A stretch of 12,492 nt of DNA from assembly GCA_030837445.1 (NCBI GenBank), contig JAUPKM010000478.1:1-12492 (forward strand), in the 5' to 3' direction. Each line of letters starts with the position of its first letter. Positions within the stretch are counted from its first letter, which is position 1. The translations under genes were made by a program, and so were the position numbers. This document shows positions 6,489-12,492 of this stretch, in pieces. The DNA is from Actinomycetota bacterium. GTDB lineage: Bacteria > Actinomycetota > Actinomycetes > S36-B12 > UBA10799. The notes beneath the pieces were generated by a model. It worked only from the letters and a program-made list of their open reading frames with translations. It had not been told where the DNA came from and ran no database searches.

Positions 6489-7565
6489 TCAGTTGGCCAG
6501 ACCCAGTCGGCGCATCTCCACCAACAGGTCATGGGGGCTGGTAGAGGTCGCGATCGCGTCCGCCAACGTGATCGCGCCCTGTTGGAAGAGCACGATCAGG
6601 TGCTGGTCGAACGTCTGCATCCCGTAGTAGCCGCCTTCAGACACCAGCGTCATGATTGTGGAGGTCTTGTTCGCGTCCGTGATCGCATCGGCGATCCGGC
6701 CGGTGCTGATGGCAATCTCCATTGCGGCCACCCGACCCTTGCCGCCCGCGCGTGGTACCAGCCGTTGGCACAGGATGCCCTTCAGGGCTCCTGCCAGCGC
6801 GAACCGGATCTGTTGCTGCTCGTGCGGCGGGAAGAAGTCGATGATTCGGTTCACCGTCTCCTGGGCATCGACAGTGTGCAGGGTCGACATCACGAAGTGG
6901 CCGGTCTCGGCGGCCGCCAGGGCAGCCTTCACCGTCTCGGCATCGCGCATCTCGCCGACCAGGATGACGTCGGGATCCTGTCGCATCGCGCCACGGAGGG
7001 CGACTGCGAAGTTGCCGGTGTCGACGCCGACCTCTCGCTGGTTGATCATCGCCAGATTGTCGTGGTGGATGATCTCGATCGGATCCTCGATGGTGACGAC
7101 ATTGACGGACCGGTTGGCATTGATGTGGTCGATCATGCCCGCCAACGTGGTCGTCTTTCCGGAGCCGGTGGGTCCAGTCACCAGCACCAGGCCACGCGGT
7201 TCCAGCGCCAGCGGCGCGAGTACCGCCGGCACATCCAGCGACTCCAGGGTCGGCGCTCCGATACTGACGTGTCGAAAGACGAGCCCGGCGTGTCCGCGTT
7301 GCCGGAATGCGTTGACCCGGAACCTGCCGATTCCTTCGCGCTGGTAGGCGAAGTCGGCCTCGTTGCTCTTCGCGAACACCTCGACCTGATCCTCGCGCAT
7401 CACCTCGGTGACCATGGATTCCGTCTCGTCGGGGGTCAAGGCCGAGGCATCCAGCGCGTGCAGCACACCATCGATGCGTACCCGTGGTGGCCCTTCGGCC
7501 TTGATGTGCAGGTCAGATCCGCCAAGTTCCACCAGGGCCAACAGGAACGGGTTGACAGACCTCAT
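6489..7565 (-). CDS. pilT: PilT-like type IV pilus twitching/retraction ATPase
   Basis: A 358-residue hexameric secretion-type ATPase. The N-terminal PAS-like region opens with GGSDLHIK (15-22). It is followed by Walker A GPTGSGKT (131-138), the Asp box TIEDPIE (158-164), Walker B DPDVILVGE (197-205), the His box TLHT (228-231) and a C-terminal GMQTFDQHL (315-323), which matches the GMQT-x-DQ stretch of PilT. The AIRNLIRE motif typical of retraction motors is only loosely kept. Family members pull pilin subunits back into the inner membrane. The ATG at 7565 gives the normal N-terminus and overlaps the bsaP stop as ATGA; the frame is open further upstream but that part belongs to bsaP in another frame. 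No pilin, PilB, PilC or PilM-Q gene is present in the window. An assembly ATPase or a DNA-uptake motor are alternatives. Confidence 0.9.
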   Translation of the reverse strand: MRSVNPFLLALVELGGSDLHIKAEGPPRVRIDGVLHALDASALTPDETESMVTEVMREDQVEVFAKSNEADFAYQREGIGRFRVNAFRQRGHAGLVFRHVSIGAPTLESLDVPAVLAPLALEPRGLVLVTGPTGSGKTTTLAGMIDHINANRSVNVVTIEDPIEIIHHDNLAMINQREVGVDTGNFAVALRGAMRQDPDVILVGEMRDAETVKAALAAAETGHFVMSTLHTVDAQETVNRIIDFFPPHEQQQIRFALAGALKGILCQRLVPRAGGKGRVAAMEIAISTGRIADAITDANKTSTIMTLVSEGGYYGMQTFDQHLIVLFQQGAITLADAIATSTSPHDLLVEMRRLGLAN

Positions 7566-7807
7566 GGCTGGTGCCCGCTTCGCCTGCCATGAGCGCTGCA
7601 GCTGGCCGTCCAGCCGGCTGGCAGGATCTGGACGACCATTCGGCGGCGGCACTCGGGACAGTATCGCGGCGGTTCGAGGGCCAGCGCCTGCTGGCAGGCG
7701 GCTCGATTCGGGTGTCCCGCCGGTTCCCCACAGCGGCCGCAGAAGGTGCCGGCTGTGTCCGGCTGCGGGATTGCGGCATCTGTCTGCACGGCCCCATCGT
7801 TGCCCAT
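7562..7807 (-). CDS. bsaP: Cysteine-rich zinc-ribbon-like protein, probable biotin synthase auxiliary protein BsaP
   Basis: An 81-residue protein with Cys23-x2-Cys26, Cys38, Cys50-x2-Cys53, Cys70 and His73. The segment LEPPRYCPECRRRMVVQ followed by GWTASCSAHG closely fits my memory of the small protein next to bioB in mycobacteria (Rv1590), named BsaP and reported as needed for biotin synthase activity, probably by serving its iron-sulfur cluster. Here bioB is some 2.3 kb away in another operon, so the assignment rests on sequence, although the window is rich in biotin genes. The stop overlaps the pilT start (ATGA). The start is uncertain: the ATG at 7807 gives the family length but has AAGGG with no spacing; a GTG at 7843 would give 93 residues. 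Confidence 0.75.
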   Translation of the reverse strand: MGNDGAVQTDAAIPQPDTAGTFCGRCGEPAGHPNRAACQQALALEPPRYCPECRRRMVVQILPAGWTASCSAHGRRSGHQP

Positions 7808-7842
7808 CCCTTCGCACGTGACCACTCCGGGAGGTCTCGCCA

Positions 7843-7861
7843 CCCGGGCGCGCAGCCCGGG
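7843..7861. repeat. Perfect inverted repeat between bsaP and the thioesterase gene
   Basis: CCCGGGC (7843-7849) pairs with GCCCGGG (7855-7861) around the five-base centre GCGCA. It lies in the space between divergent genes, next to the alternative GTG start of bsaP and about 35 bases before the thioesterase -10 element. It could be an operator or an RNA hairpin in the bsaP leader. In GC-rich DNA a seven-base stem can also arise by chance. Confidence 0.4.
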
Positions 7862-7895
7862 GACGGCGGCTGCGGGAGCTGTCTGGCTGAGCCAC

Positions 7896-7901
7896 TAGGC
7901 T
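7896..7901 (+). promoter_or_regulatory. -10 element of a probable leaderless thioesterase transcript
   Basis: TAGGCT fits TANNNT and is followed by six bases and then the ATG at 7908, so the predicted transcript starts on the start codon. No Shine-Dalgarno lies before the gene. No -35 element is evident. Confidence 0.5.
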
Positions 7902-7907
7902 TCGGCC

Positions 7908-8300
7908 ATGGTGGATCTTCAGTCCTTGCTGGGTCGGACGGCCGCGGTGACTCGCAGTGTCGGTGACGCCGAGACCGCGATCGCGGTCGGGTCCGGTTCG
8001 CTGGCGGTGCTCGGTAGCCCGGTGTTGGTGGCGTGGTTGGAGGCGGCGACCATCGAGGCGCTACCGCTGCCGGCCGGGTCCACGTCGGTGGGGAGTCATG
8101 TGGACATCTCGCACCTGGCTGCGACTCCGATCGGTGCCTCGGTGACTTGTGAGGCCGAGGTGATCAAAGTCGACGGCCTTCGAGTGACGTTTCGGGTCGC
8201 GGCGATCCACGACCACAATGATCGAGTGGTCGCCCGAGGCACTGTCGACCGAGTCGTTGTCGATTCGGCGCGGTTCATGGCCGGGCTGGGCGGCGGCTGA
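7908..8300 (+). CDS. Hotdog-fold thioesterase, FlK-like (fluoroacetyl-CoA thioesterase family)
   Basis: A 130-residue single-domain hotdog protein. The stretch TAIAVGSGSLAVLGSPVLVAW, then WLEAAT, STSVGSHVDISHLAATPIGA and RGTVDRVVVD resemble FlK and the many actinobacterial FlK-like thioesterases. Ser37 and Glu45 have the same eight-residue spacing as the FlK catalytic Thr42 and Glu50, and His69 in DISHL is a likely counterpart of His76; this alignment was made by eye. It should hydrolyse a short acyl-CoA in the cytosol, but the true substrate is unknown and fluoroacetyl-CoA is unlikely in most hosts. It stands alone on the plus strand, divergent from bsaP and convergent with the ThDP enzyme (33-base gap). 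The start is the ATG at 7908, probably leaderless. Confidence 0.8.
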   Translation: MVDLQSLLGRTAAVTRSVGDAETAIAVGSGSLAVLGSPVLVAWLEAATIEALPLPAGSTSVGSHVDISHLAATPIGASVTCEAEVIKVDGLRVTFRVAAIHDHNDRVVARGTVDRVVVDSARFMAGLGGG

Positions 8301-8333
8301 CCCCGCAGCGGGCCTGGTCAGAGCGGTAGGGAG

Positions 8334-10040
8334 TCAGATCCCGGTGGTCGAGCGGGGATAGGCGGCCTCGGGATCGGTGATGACGTTCACCAGGTAGGGC
8401 ACGCCAGCAGCGAACGCACGATCCATCGCCGGGCCGATGCCGTCGGCTCTGGTCACCACTTCGCCAGCTCCGCCCAATGTCGACACGATCGCGTCGTAGC
8501 GCAGTCCCGCCTGTAGGTCGGCGGCCACGTCGTAGTTGTGCAGCAGCTTCATCGGACCCTTCTCGAGTCCCCAGACGCCGTTATTGCCCATCACCATCAC
8601 CGTCGGAATCCCGTGCCGGACGAGCGTGTCCACGTCCATCAGGCTGAAGCCGGCGGCACCGTCGCCCAGCAGTAGCACGGTCGGGGAGGAGGGGTGGGCG
8701 ATCCCGGCTGCGAGTGCATACCCGAGTCCGGTCCCCAGACAACCGTACGGACCCGGGTCCAACCATCTGCCCGGCAGGGCGGGTTCGATGAAGCGGCCTG
8801 CAAACGAGACGAAGTCGCCGCCGTCGCCGATGACTACCGTGTCGTCGGTCAGCCGGGCCTGCAGTTCGCCGTAGATCCGGCCCGGGTGAATTGCTTCGGC
8901 TGCGGACGTCAACATGGGCTGGTCGGCCGAGATCGCCGCCGAAGCCCGCTCGGCCAGCAGCGCGACCCAGTCGTTGTAGCTGCCGCTGCCAGCGGTGGCC
9001 GTCCACGCCTCGGCGATTCCGGTCAGCACCGCGGCCAGGTTGCCGTATGCAGTGGCGACTGGGCGCGCGTGCAGCGATAACTGCTCCGCGGAATCGGCGA
9101 TGTGCACCACCGGTACGGCCGGGTCCCCGAAGACGCCGTAGCCCAGGCGGAAGTCGAGGGGGGTGCCGACCACGACGACCAGGTCCGCCTGGCCGAAGGC
9201 GGTGCCGCGGGCACGGCTGACCAGTTGAGCATGCCCGCGGGGCAGGATGCCCCGGCCCATGCCGTTGGCGATCACGGGCAGCGCCAATGTCTCGGCGGCG
9301 GTGCGCGCCGCAGCCGCAGCGCCGTCCAGCCAGACGTCGGATCCGAGCACCAACACGGGTCGTTCGGCGGCGGCGATAAGCGTGGCAATCCGCGTCAGGC
9401 TCTCCGGGTCGGGCAGCCGAGGATCGGCGGGGATCGGAGTGACTGCGGGGGCCTTGGCAGGGGTGTAGAAGCGATCCATCGGAATATCCACGAATGCCGG
9501 TCCACGGTGCGCATGCGTCGCAGCCGCGAAGGCGGCCCCGATATCGGCACCGATTGTGGCCGGGTCCTTCAACGTGGCGCAGTATTTCGTCACCGGTGCC
9601 ACCAGCGGTAGATGGTCGATCTCCTGCAGGGCACCGGTTCCCCACCGGAATTCCGGCGCCCGTCCGCCGACGACGACCACTGGAGCGCCATTGAAGTGGG
9701 CGGACGTCAATCCGGAGATGCCGTTGGTCACCCCGGGTCCGGCGGTGAGCGCGGCAAAACCCGGGGTGCGGAGGAGTTTGGCGACGCCCTCAGCAGCGAA
9801 CACAGCAGTGGACTCGTGCCGGACATCCACTAGTCGCATCGGCCCGTTGGCCAGCGCCGCCGAGTTGTCCCGGCCAGCGGCCTCGTAGCCCGCCAGGCCA
9901 CCCACCGCGGCGTCGTAGAGCGGGAAGACATGGGCGCCGCTGAGGGTGAACAGCGCGTTCGCGCCGTACGCTTGGGCAGCGGCCAGGGCGTGGAAACCAC
10001 CGTGGCCGTCGATCATTTCGGTGCCGGGGGTCTCGGGCAT
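8334..10040 (-). CDS. Thiamine-diphosphate-dependent enzyme, acetolactate synthase-like (IlvG/Rv1820 type)
   Basis: A 568-residue protein with the three domains of the acetolactate synthase/oxalyl-CoA decarboxylase superfamily: Pyr domain (about 10-190) with the ThDP-activating Glu76 in VRHESTAVFAAEG and ALTAGPGVTNG; central domain (about 210-345); and PP domain (about 385-565) with GDGAAGF (459-465) and NNGVWG (486-491), the metal and diphosphate site. It recalls M. tuberculosis Rv1820 (IlvG), including FTLSGAHVFPLYD near the start and TDPEAAYPR near the end. A segment at about 46-66 looks like an insertion. The ATG at 10040 follows AGGAG by six bases, and that site overlaps the stop of the small membrane gene upstream, which makes it the fifth gene of the bio operon. 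The substrate is unproven; 2-hydroxyacyl-CoA lyase-type activity is an alternative. Confidence 0.85.
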   Translation of the reverse strand: MPETPGTEMIDGHGGFHALAAAQAYGANALFTLSGAHVFPLYDAAVGGLAGYEAAGRDNSAALANGPMRLVDVRHESTAVFAAEGVAKLLRTPGFAALTAGPGVTNGISGLTSAHFNGAPVVVVGGRAPEFRWGTGALQEIDHLPLVAPVTKYCATLKDPATIGADIGAAFAAATHAHRGPAFVDIPMDRFYTPAKAPAVTPIPADPRLPDPESLTRIATLIAAAERPVLVLGSDVWLDGAAAAARTAAETLALPVIANGMGRGILPRGHAQLVSRARGTAFGQADLVVVVGTPLDFRLGYGVFGDPAVPVVHIADSAEQLSLHARPVATAYGNLAAVLTGIAEAWTATAGSGSYNDWVALLAERASAAISADQPMLTSAAEAIHPGRIYGELQARLTDDTVVIGDGGDFVSFAGRFIEPALPGRWLDPGPYGCLGTGLGYALAAGIAHPSSPTVLLLGDGAAGFSLMDVDTLVRHGIPTVMVMGNNGVWGLEKGPMKLLHNYDVAADLQAGLRYDAIVSTLGGAGEVVTRADGIGPAMDRAFAAGVPYLVNVITDPEAAYPRSTTGI

Positions 10041-10047
10041 GTGTCTC

Positions 10048-10134
10048 CTAAATGAAGCTGACGAACACGGCAACCAGCAGGACAACGACCAGGACTGCGG
10101 CGACTGCGACGATCCAGTTCTTGTTCATCATCAT
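10048..10134 (-). CDS. 28-residue single-pass membrane mini-protein in the biotin operon
   Basis: A short reading frame, read codon by codon: it opens MMMNKNW, continues as about 20 hydrophobic residues made almost only of Val, Ala, Leu, Ile and Phe (about residues 8-25), and ends VSFI before TAG. This is a single membrane span with a short positive N-terminus. The ATG at 10134 has a good Shine-Dalgarno (AGGAG, six bases away), located right after the bioB stop (12-base gap), and its own stop abuts the ribosome-binding site of the ThDP enzyme (7-base gap). This packing, with a ribosome-binding site on each side, argues that it is translated. I do not recognise a family. Two further ATG codons (10131, 10128) could also serve as start. 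Function unknown. Confidence 0.72.
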   Translation of the reverse strand: MMMNKNWIVAVAAVLVVVLLVAVFVSFI

Positions 10135-10146
10135 TTCGGACTCCTG

Positions 10147-11178
10147 TTAAAGGGTGTCGGACAGGGCTTTGACCGGCATCTGCAGTTCGGTGAGCAGCGC
10201 CAGGTCCTCATCTGGGGAACGCCCGAGGGTGGTGAGGTAGTTGCCCACGATCACGGCGTTCACGCCGCCAAGCAGTCCCTCGCGGGTACCGAGTTCGCCA
10301 AGGGTGATCTCGCGGCCGCCGGCATAGCGCAGAATCGTGCGCGGCAGTGCCAGCCGGAAGGCGCCGATAGTGCGAAGAGCATCCGGGGTCGGCATCACAG
10401 GCAGGTCGCCAAATGGGGTGCCGGGGCGCGGGTTCAGGAAGTTCAACGGAACCTCGTGGGGTTCGAGCGAGGCAAGCTGTGCGGCGAACTCCGCACGCTG
10501 TGCCACGGTTTCGCCCATCCCCACGATGCCGCCGCAACAGACCTCCATCCCCGAGTCACGCACGCGCTGGAGGGTGTCCATCCGCTCGTCCCAGGTGTGG
10601 GTGGAGACGACCTGCGGGAAGTGGGACCGCGCAGTCTCCAGATTGTGGTTGTACCGGTGGATACCCATCTCGACGAGTTCGTCGACCTGCTCTTGCGTCA
10701 GGATGCCCAAGCTGGCCGCGACGTTGATGTCGACCGCCTCTTTGATTGCCTTGACGCCTTCTCGGAGCTGCTTCATCAGTCGGCTGTCCGGTCCTCTGAC
10801 GGCAGCGACGATGCAGAATTCGGTGGCGCCCGTGGCGGCTGTCTGCACTGCGGCCTCCACCAGACTGGGGATATCCAGCCAGGCTGCGCGCACCGGCGAG
10901 GCAAACAGTCCCGATTGCGAACAGAAGTGGCAGTCCTCGGGGCAGCCGCCGGTCTTGACCGAGACGATGCCCTCTACTTCGACATCCGGGCCACACCAGC
11001 GCATCCGGACATCGTGGGCCAGCGCCAGCAGGTCGGGAATCCGGTCGTCCGGCAACTGCAGGACCTCGAGGAGATCGTTCTCCGACAGGCCGATTCCCTC
11101 AGCCAGCACGGAAATCCGCGCTCGCTGCAAGACGTCCGCGCCGTCCACGCTGACCTCGCGATCGGTTAGTTGCGTCAC
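10147..11178 (-). CDS. bioB: Biotin synthase BioB (radical SAM)
   Basis: A 343-residue radical SAM enzyme that inserts sulfur into dethiobiotin, the last step of biotin synthesis. The SAM-cluster motif is Cys79-x3-Cys83-x2-Cys86 in TGGCPEDCHFCSQS. Other marks are YNHNLET (176-182), CCGGIVGMGET (214-224), PLNFLNPRPGTP (244-255) and GNYLTTLGR (312-320). Against E. coli BioB, Cys97, Cys188 and Arg260 correspond to Cys122, Cys214 and Arg284, but Cys128 is replaced by Ala154, and an extra cysteine, Cys215, follows Cys214. As I recall, mycobacterial BioB looks the same. The GTG at 11178 overlaps the bioD stop (GTGA) and has GGAGG seven bases upstream. The longer open frame upstream lies inside bioD. 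Confidence 0.96.
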   Translation of the reverse strand: MTQLTDREVSVDGADVLQRARISVLAEGIGLSENDLLEVLQLPDDRIPDLLALAHDVRMRWCGPDVEVEGIVSVKTGGCPEDCHFCSQSGLFASPVRAAWLDIPSLVEAAVQTAATGATEFCIVAAVRGPDSRLMKQLREGVKAIKEAVDINVAASLGILTQEQVDELVEMGIHRYNHNLETARSHFPQVVSTHTWDERMDTLQRVRDSGMEVCCGGIVGMGETVAQRAEFAAQLASLEPHEVPLNFLNPRPGTPFGDLPVMPTPDALRTIGAFRLALPRTILRYAGGREITLGELGTREGLLGGVNAVIVGNYLTTLGRSPDEDLALLTELQMPVKALSDTL

Positions 11179-11921
11179 CTGGCATCCTCCGCATCGGTTG
11201 TTGGCGCAGTGAGTGGCGGAGGGTCCAGATCTCGGACGTCGAACTGTCCGCCGAAACGTGGGCTGAGCCCCGCAACTGCGATCGTACGGAACCCCTCGCG
11301 GGAGGCTCCCGCCGCGCCCTCCGGAAGCGCCCCCTGCAACGGTTCGCCGATGATGGCGGGGAAGTCCGCCAGATTGCTGCGGGCCGCAAGATCCGGTTCG
11401 GCCGTCCAACTCCCGAGGATCACGCCGGCGACCGCGATCCGACGACGGTCCAGGGCTTCCAGCGTCAGGGCTGTGTGGTTGAGGGTGCCCAGGCCGGCGG
11501 CAGCCACGACCACGACCGGAGCGGCCATCATCGCAGCAAGGTCCGCCAGGGTCTGGCCGCGCGCGTCGAACCGGACAAGTAGGCCGCCGGCTCCTTCGAC
11601 CAGCACCAGGTCGCCGGTTGCGGCCAATTCCTCGATTGCGACGCGTAACCGGGCCAGGTCTGGGAACGGCCGACCGCTGGCCCGCGCGGCGGCCTCCGGA
11701 GCCAGCGGATCCGGGTATCGATGGAGTTCCACGAGGCTGCGGCAGCCACTCAGTCGGCCCGCCTCGGCGACGTCACCCGGGGCGCCCTCGGGTAGACCGG
11801 TCTGTACGAGTTTGACGATTGTCACCGGCCGGTTGGCCGCCAATGCGCAGGTGGCCAAGGCCGCTGTGGCCACAGTCTTGCCGACCCCGGTGGAGGTGCC
11901 GGTGACGAACAGCAAGCTCAC
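11175..11921 (-). CDS. bioD: ATP-dependent dethiobiotin synthetase BioD
   Basis: A 248-residue P-loop enzyme that closes the ureido ring of dethiobiotin from diaminopelargonic acid, CO2 and ATP. Motifs: FVTGTSTGVGKT (5-16, P-loop), KLVQTG (37-42; more often KPVQTG), LVEGAGGLLV (107-116) and AGLGTLNHT (142-150), all standard for the family. The protein is some 20 residues longer than typical BioD; the extra part is a proline/aspartate-rich tail after about residue 225. The GTG at 11921 was chosen because it overlaps the bioF stop (GTGA) and places the P-loop at the very N-terminus. The frame upstream of it is a shadow of bioF. It is the second visible gene of the bioF-bioD-bioB operon. Confidence 0.96.
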   Translation of the reverse strand: MSLLFVTGTSTGVGKTVATAALATCALAANRPVTIVKLVQTGLPEGAPGDVAEAGRLSGCRSLVELHRYPDPLAPEAAARASGRPFPDLARLRVAIEELAATGDLVLVEGAGGLLVRFDARGQTLADLAAMMAAPVVVVAAAGLGTLNHTALTLEALDRRRIAVAGVILGSWTAEPDLAARSNLADFPAIIGEPLQGALPEGAAGASREGFRTIAVAGLSPRFGGQFDVRDLDPPPLTAPTTDAEDAR

Positions 11922-12492
11922 GACTCCGGCCCGTCCGAGGCCGCAGTGATATCGGCGTCGTCGGCTCTCCGGCCTTCGACCGCGACGGTGGCCAGTACCT
12001 GGGCGACCTGTCGAAGCTCGGCGTCGGTCAGTCCGGCATGGCCGGTCAGCCGCAGCCGGGAGATGCCGTCGGTGACCGACGGTGGCCGAAAACAGCCGAC
12101 CGTGAGTCCAAGGTCGGCGCACTGCCGCTGCGCGGAAAGTGCCCGCTCGGGGCTCCCGATCAGGGCCGAGGTAATCGCGGCCTGCGGCGTCGGGGAGTCC
12201 CAACCGGCGGCCAGCAAGCTTCGGTGAAGTCGATTGGTGGCGGAACGCGCCCGGGCTGGCAGATCGGGCTGCTCGGACAACACGGCCAGCGCGGCGGTGG
12301 CGGCACCGACGCTGGCTGGTGCCAGCCCGGTGTCGAAGATCATGGAGCGAGCGGTGTTTACCAAATGGTCGACGATCGCGGCTCCCGCCAGCACCACGCC
12401 GCCTTGCGAAGCCAGGGACTTCGACAAGGTGGCGGTCACAACAACATCTCCGACTCCCGCCAGCCCAGCCGCGGCGACTGCGCCGCGACCAC
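11918..12492 (-). CDS. bioF: 8-amino-7-oxononanoate synthase BioF, C-terminal part (5' end outside the window)
   Basis: The last 191 codons of a pyridoxal-phosphate enzyme that condenses pimeloyl-ACP (or -CoA) with alanine in biotin synthesis. The visible part opens GRGAVAAAGLAGVGDVVV and goes on to TATLSKSLASQGG, whose lysine is the PLP-binding residue of this alpha-oxoamine synthase family. Next come FDTGLAPASVGAATAAL, a typical substrate-site region, and the C-terminal domain. The reading frame is open to the right edge, so GTG at 12439 is an internal valine, not a start. The stop overlaps the bioD start (GTGA). The other alpha-oxoamine synthases (for example Kbl) share these motifs, but the position next to bioD and bioB settles the assignment. 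bioA may lie further upstream. Confidence 0.95.
   Translation of the reverse strand, partial: GRGAVAAAGLAGVGDVVVTATLSKSLASQGGVVLAGAAIVDHLVNTARSMIFDTGLAPASVGAATAALAVLSEQPDLPARARSATNRLHRSLLAAGWDSPTPQAAITSALIGSPERALSAQRQCADLGLTVGCFRPPSVTDGISRLRLTGHAGLTDAELRQVAQVLATVAVEGRRADDADITAASDGPES

Noticed and set aside
6366..7592. A 408-codon open frame on the plus strand opposite pilT
   Set aside because: It is antisense to a gene with full Walker A, Walker B and His-box motifs. Its product has no recognisable domain and is of the kind that high-GC codon bias creates.
7566..7895. N-terminal extension of PilT by 110 residues
   Set aside because: The added sequence is arginine/proline-rich and overlaps bsaP in another frame; PilT proteins begin near the MRSVNPFLLALVELGGSDLH stretch, and the ATGA overlap supports the shorter start.
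8581..9645. A 354-codon open frame in another minus-strand frame within the ThDP gene
   Set aside because: Its product is arginine/glycine-rich without any domain, and the main frame carries all catalytic motifs of the ThDP family.
9946..11169. A 407-codon open frame on the plus strand opposite bioB
   Set aside because: Antisense to an unmistakable BioB; it also runs over the mini-protein and intergenic spacing. No domain or start signal seen.
12439..12492. GTG at 12439 as the start of a complete small protein
   Set aside because: The frame is open upstream to the edge and the upstream residues match BioF, so the gene is simply cut by the window.

Overview
The window looks like chromosomal DNA of a high-GC actinobacterium (Actinomycetes) related to, but not the same as, the Mycobacterium/Streptomyces group. 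The signs are a SigR/SigH-RsrA redox sigma pair, a 24-codon bL37 ribosomal gene, a TB7.3-like single-domain biotin carrier, a BsaP-type zinc-ribbon protein, an actinobacterial BioB, frequent GTG starts with 4-base GTGA overlaps, and several probable leaderless starts. Codon use looks uniform, and I see no insertion sequence, prophage, CRISPR array, tRNA or rRNA. No stretch longer than about 135 bases lacks a gene. The family or genus cannot be fixed from this window.

Region 1 (1-4694), core metabolism and redox stress. On the minus strand, aroA (shikimate pathway), rsgA (ribosome maturation GTPase) and hisN (histidinol-phosphatase, cut by the window edge) form a tight operon. It diverges from a plus-strand SRAP gene for protection of abasic sites. 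Directly after the SRAP stop codon is a GGAAT-N19-GTT promoter of the SigR/SigH type, followed by sigR and rsrA (GTGA overlap). The sigR gene appears to have two promoters and two start codons, like the SigR/SigR-prime arrangement of Streptomyces. A tandem repeat and imperfect hairpin separate rsrA from the convergent bL37 gene.

Region 2 (4828-7807), biotin enzymes and a retraction-type ATPase. A stand-alone biotin carboxylase subunit (plus) converges on a 72-residue biotin carrier protein (minus). Upstream of the carrier on the same strand are a PilT-like ATPase and BsaP, the presumed biotin synthase accessory protein; the last two are joined by an ATGA overlap. No carboxyltransferase and no other pilus gene is visible.

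Region 3 (7908-12492). A FlK-like hotdog thioesterase faces a minus-strand operon that reads bioF (partial), bioD, bioB, a 28-residue single-pass membrane protein and an acetolactate-synthase-like ThDP enzyme. bioF/bioD and bioD/bioB overlap by GTGA, and the following genes are separated by 12 and 7 bases.

Biotin is the common thread of the right two thirds: synthesis (BioF, BioD, BioB, BsaP) and use (biotin carboxylase, carrier protein). The least explained items are the 28-residue membrane protein inside the biotin operon, the coupling of BsaP to PilT away from bioB, the orphan carboxylase half-enzyme, and the two-start sigR locus. All family assignments were made by eye and from memory of the families; no database search was run.
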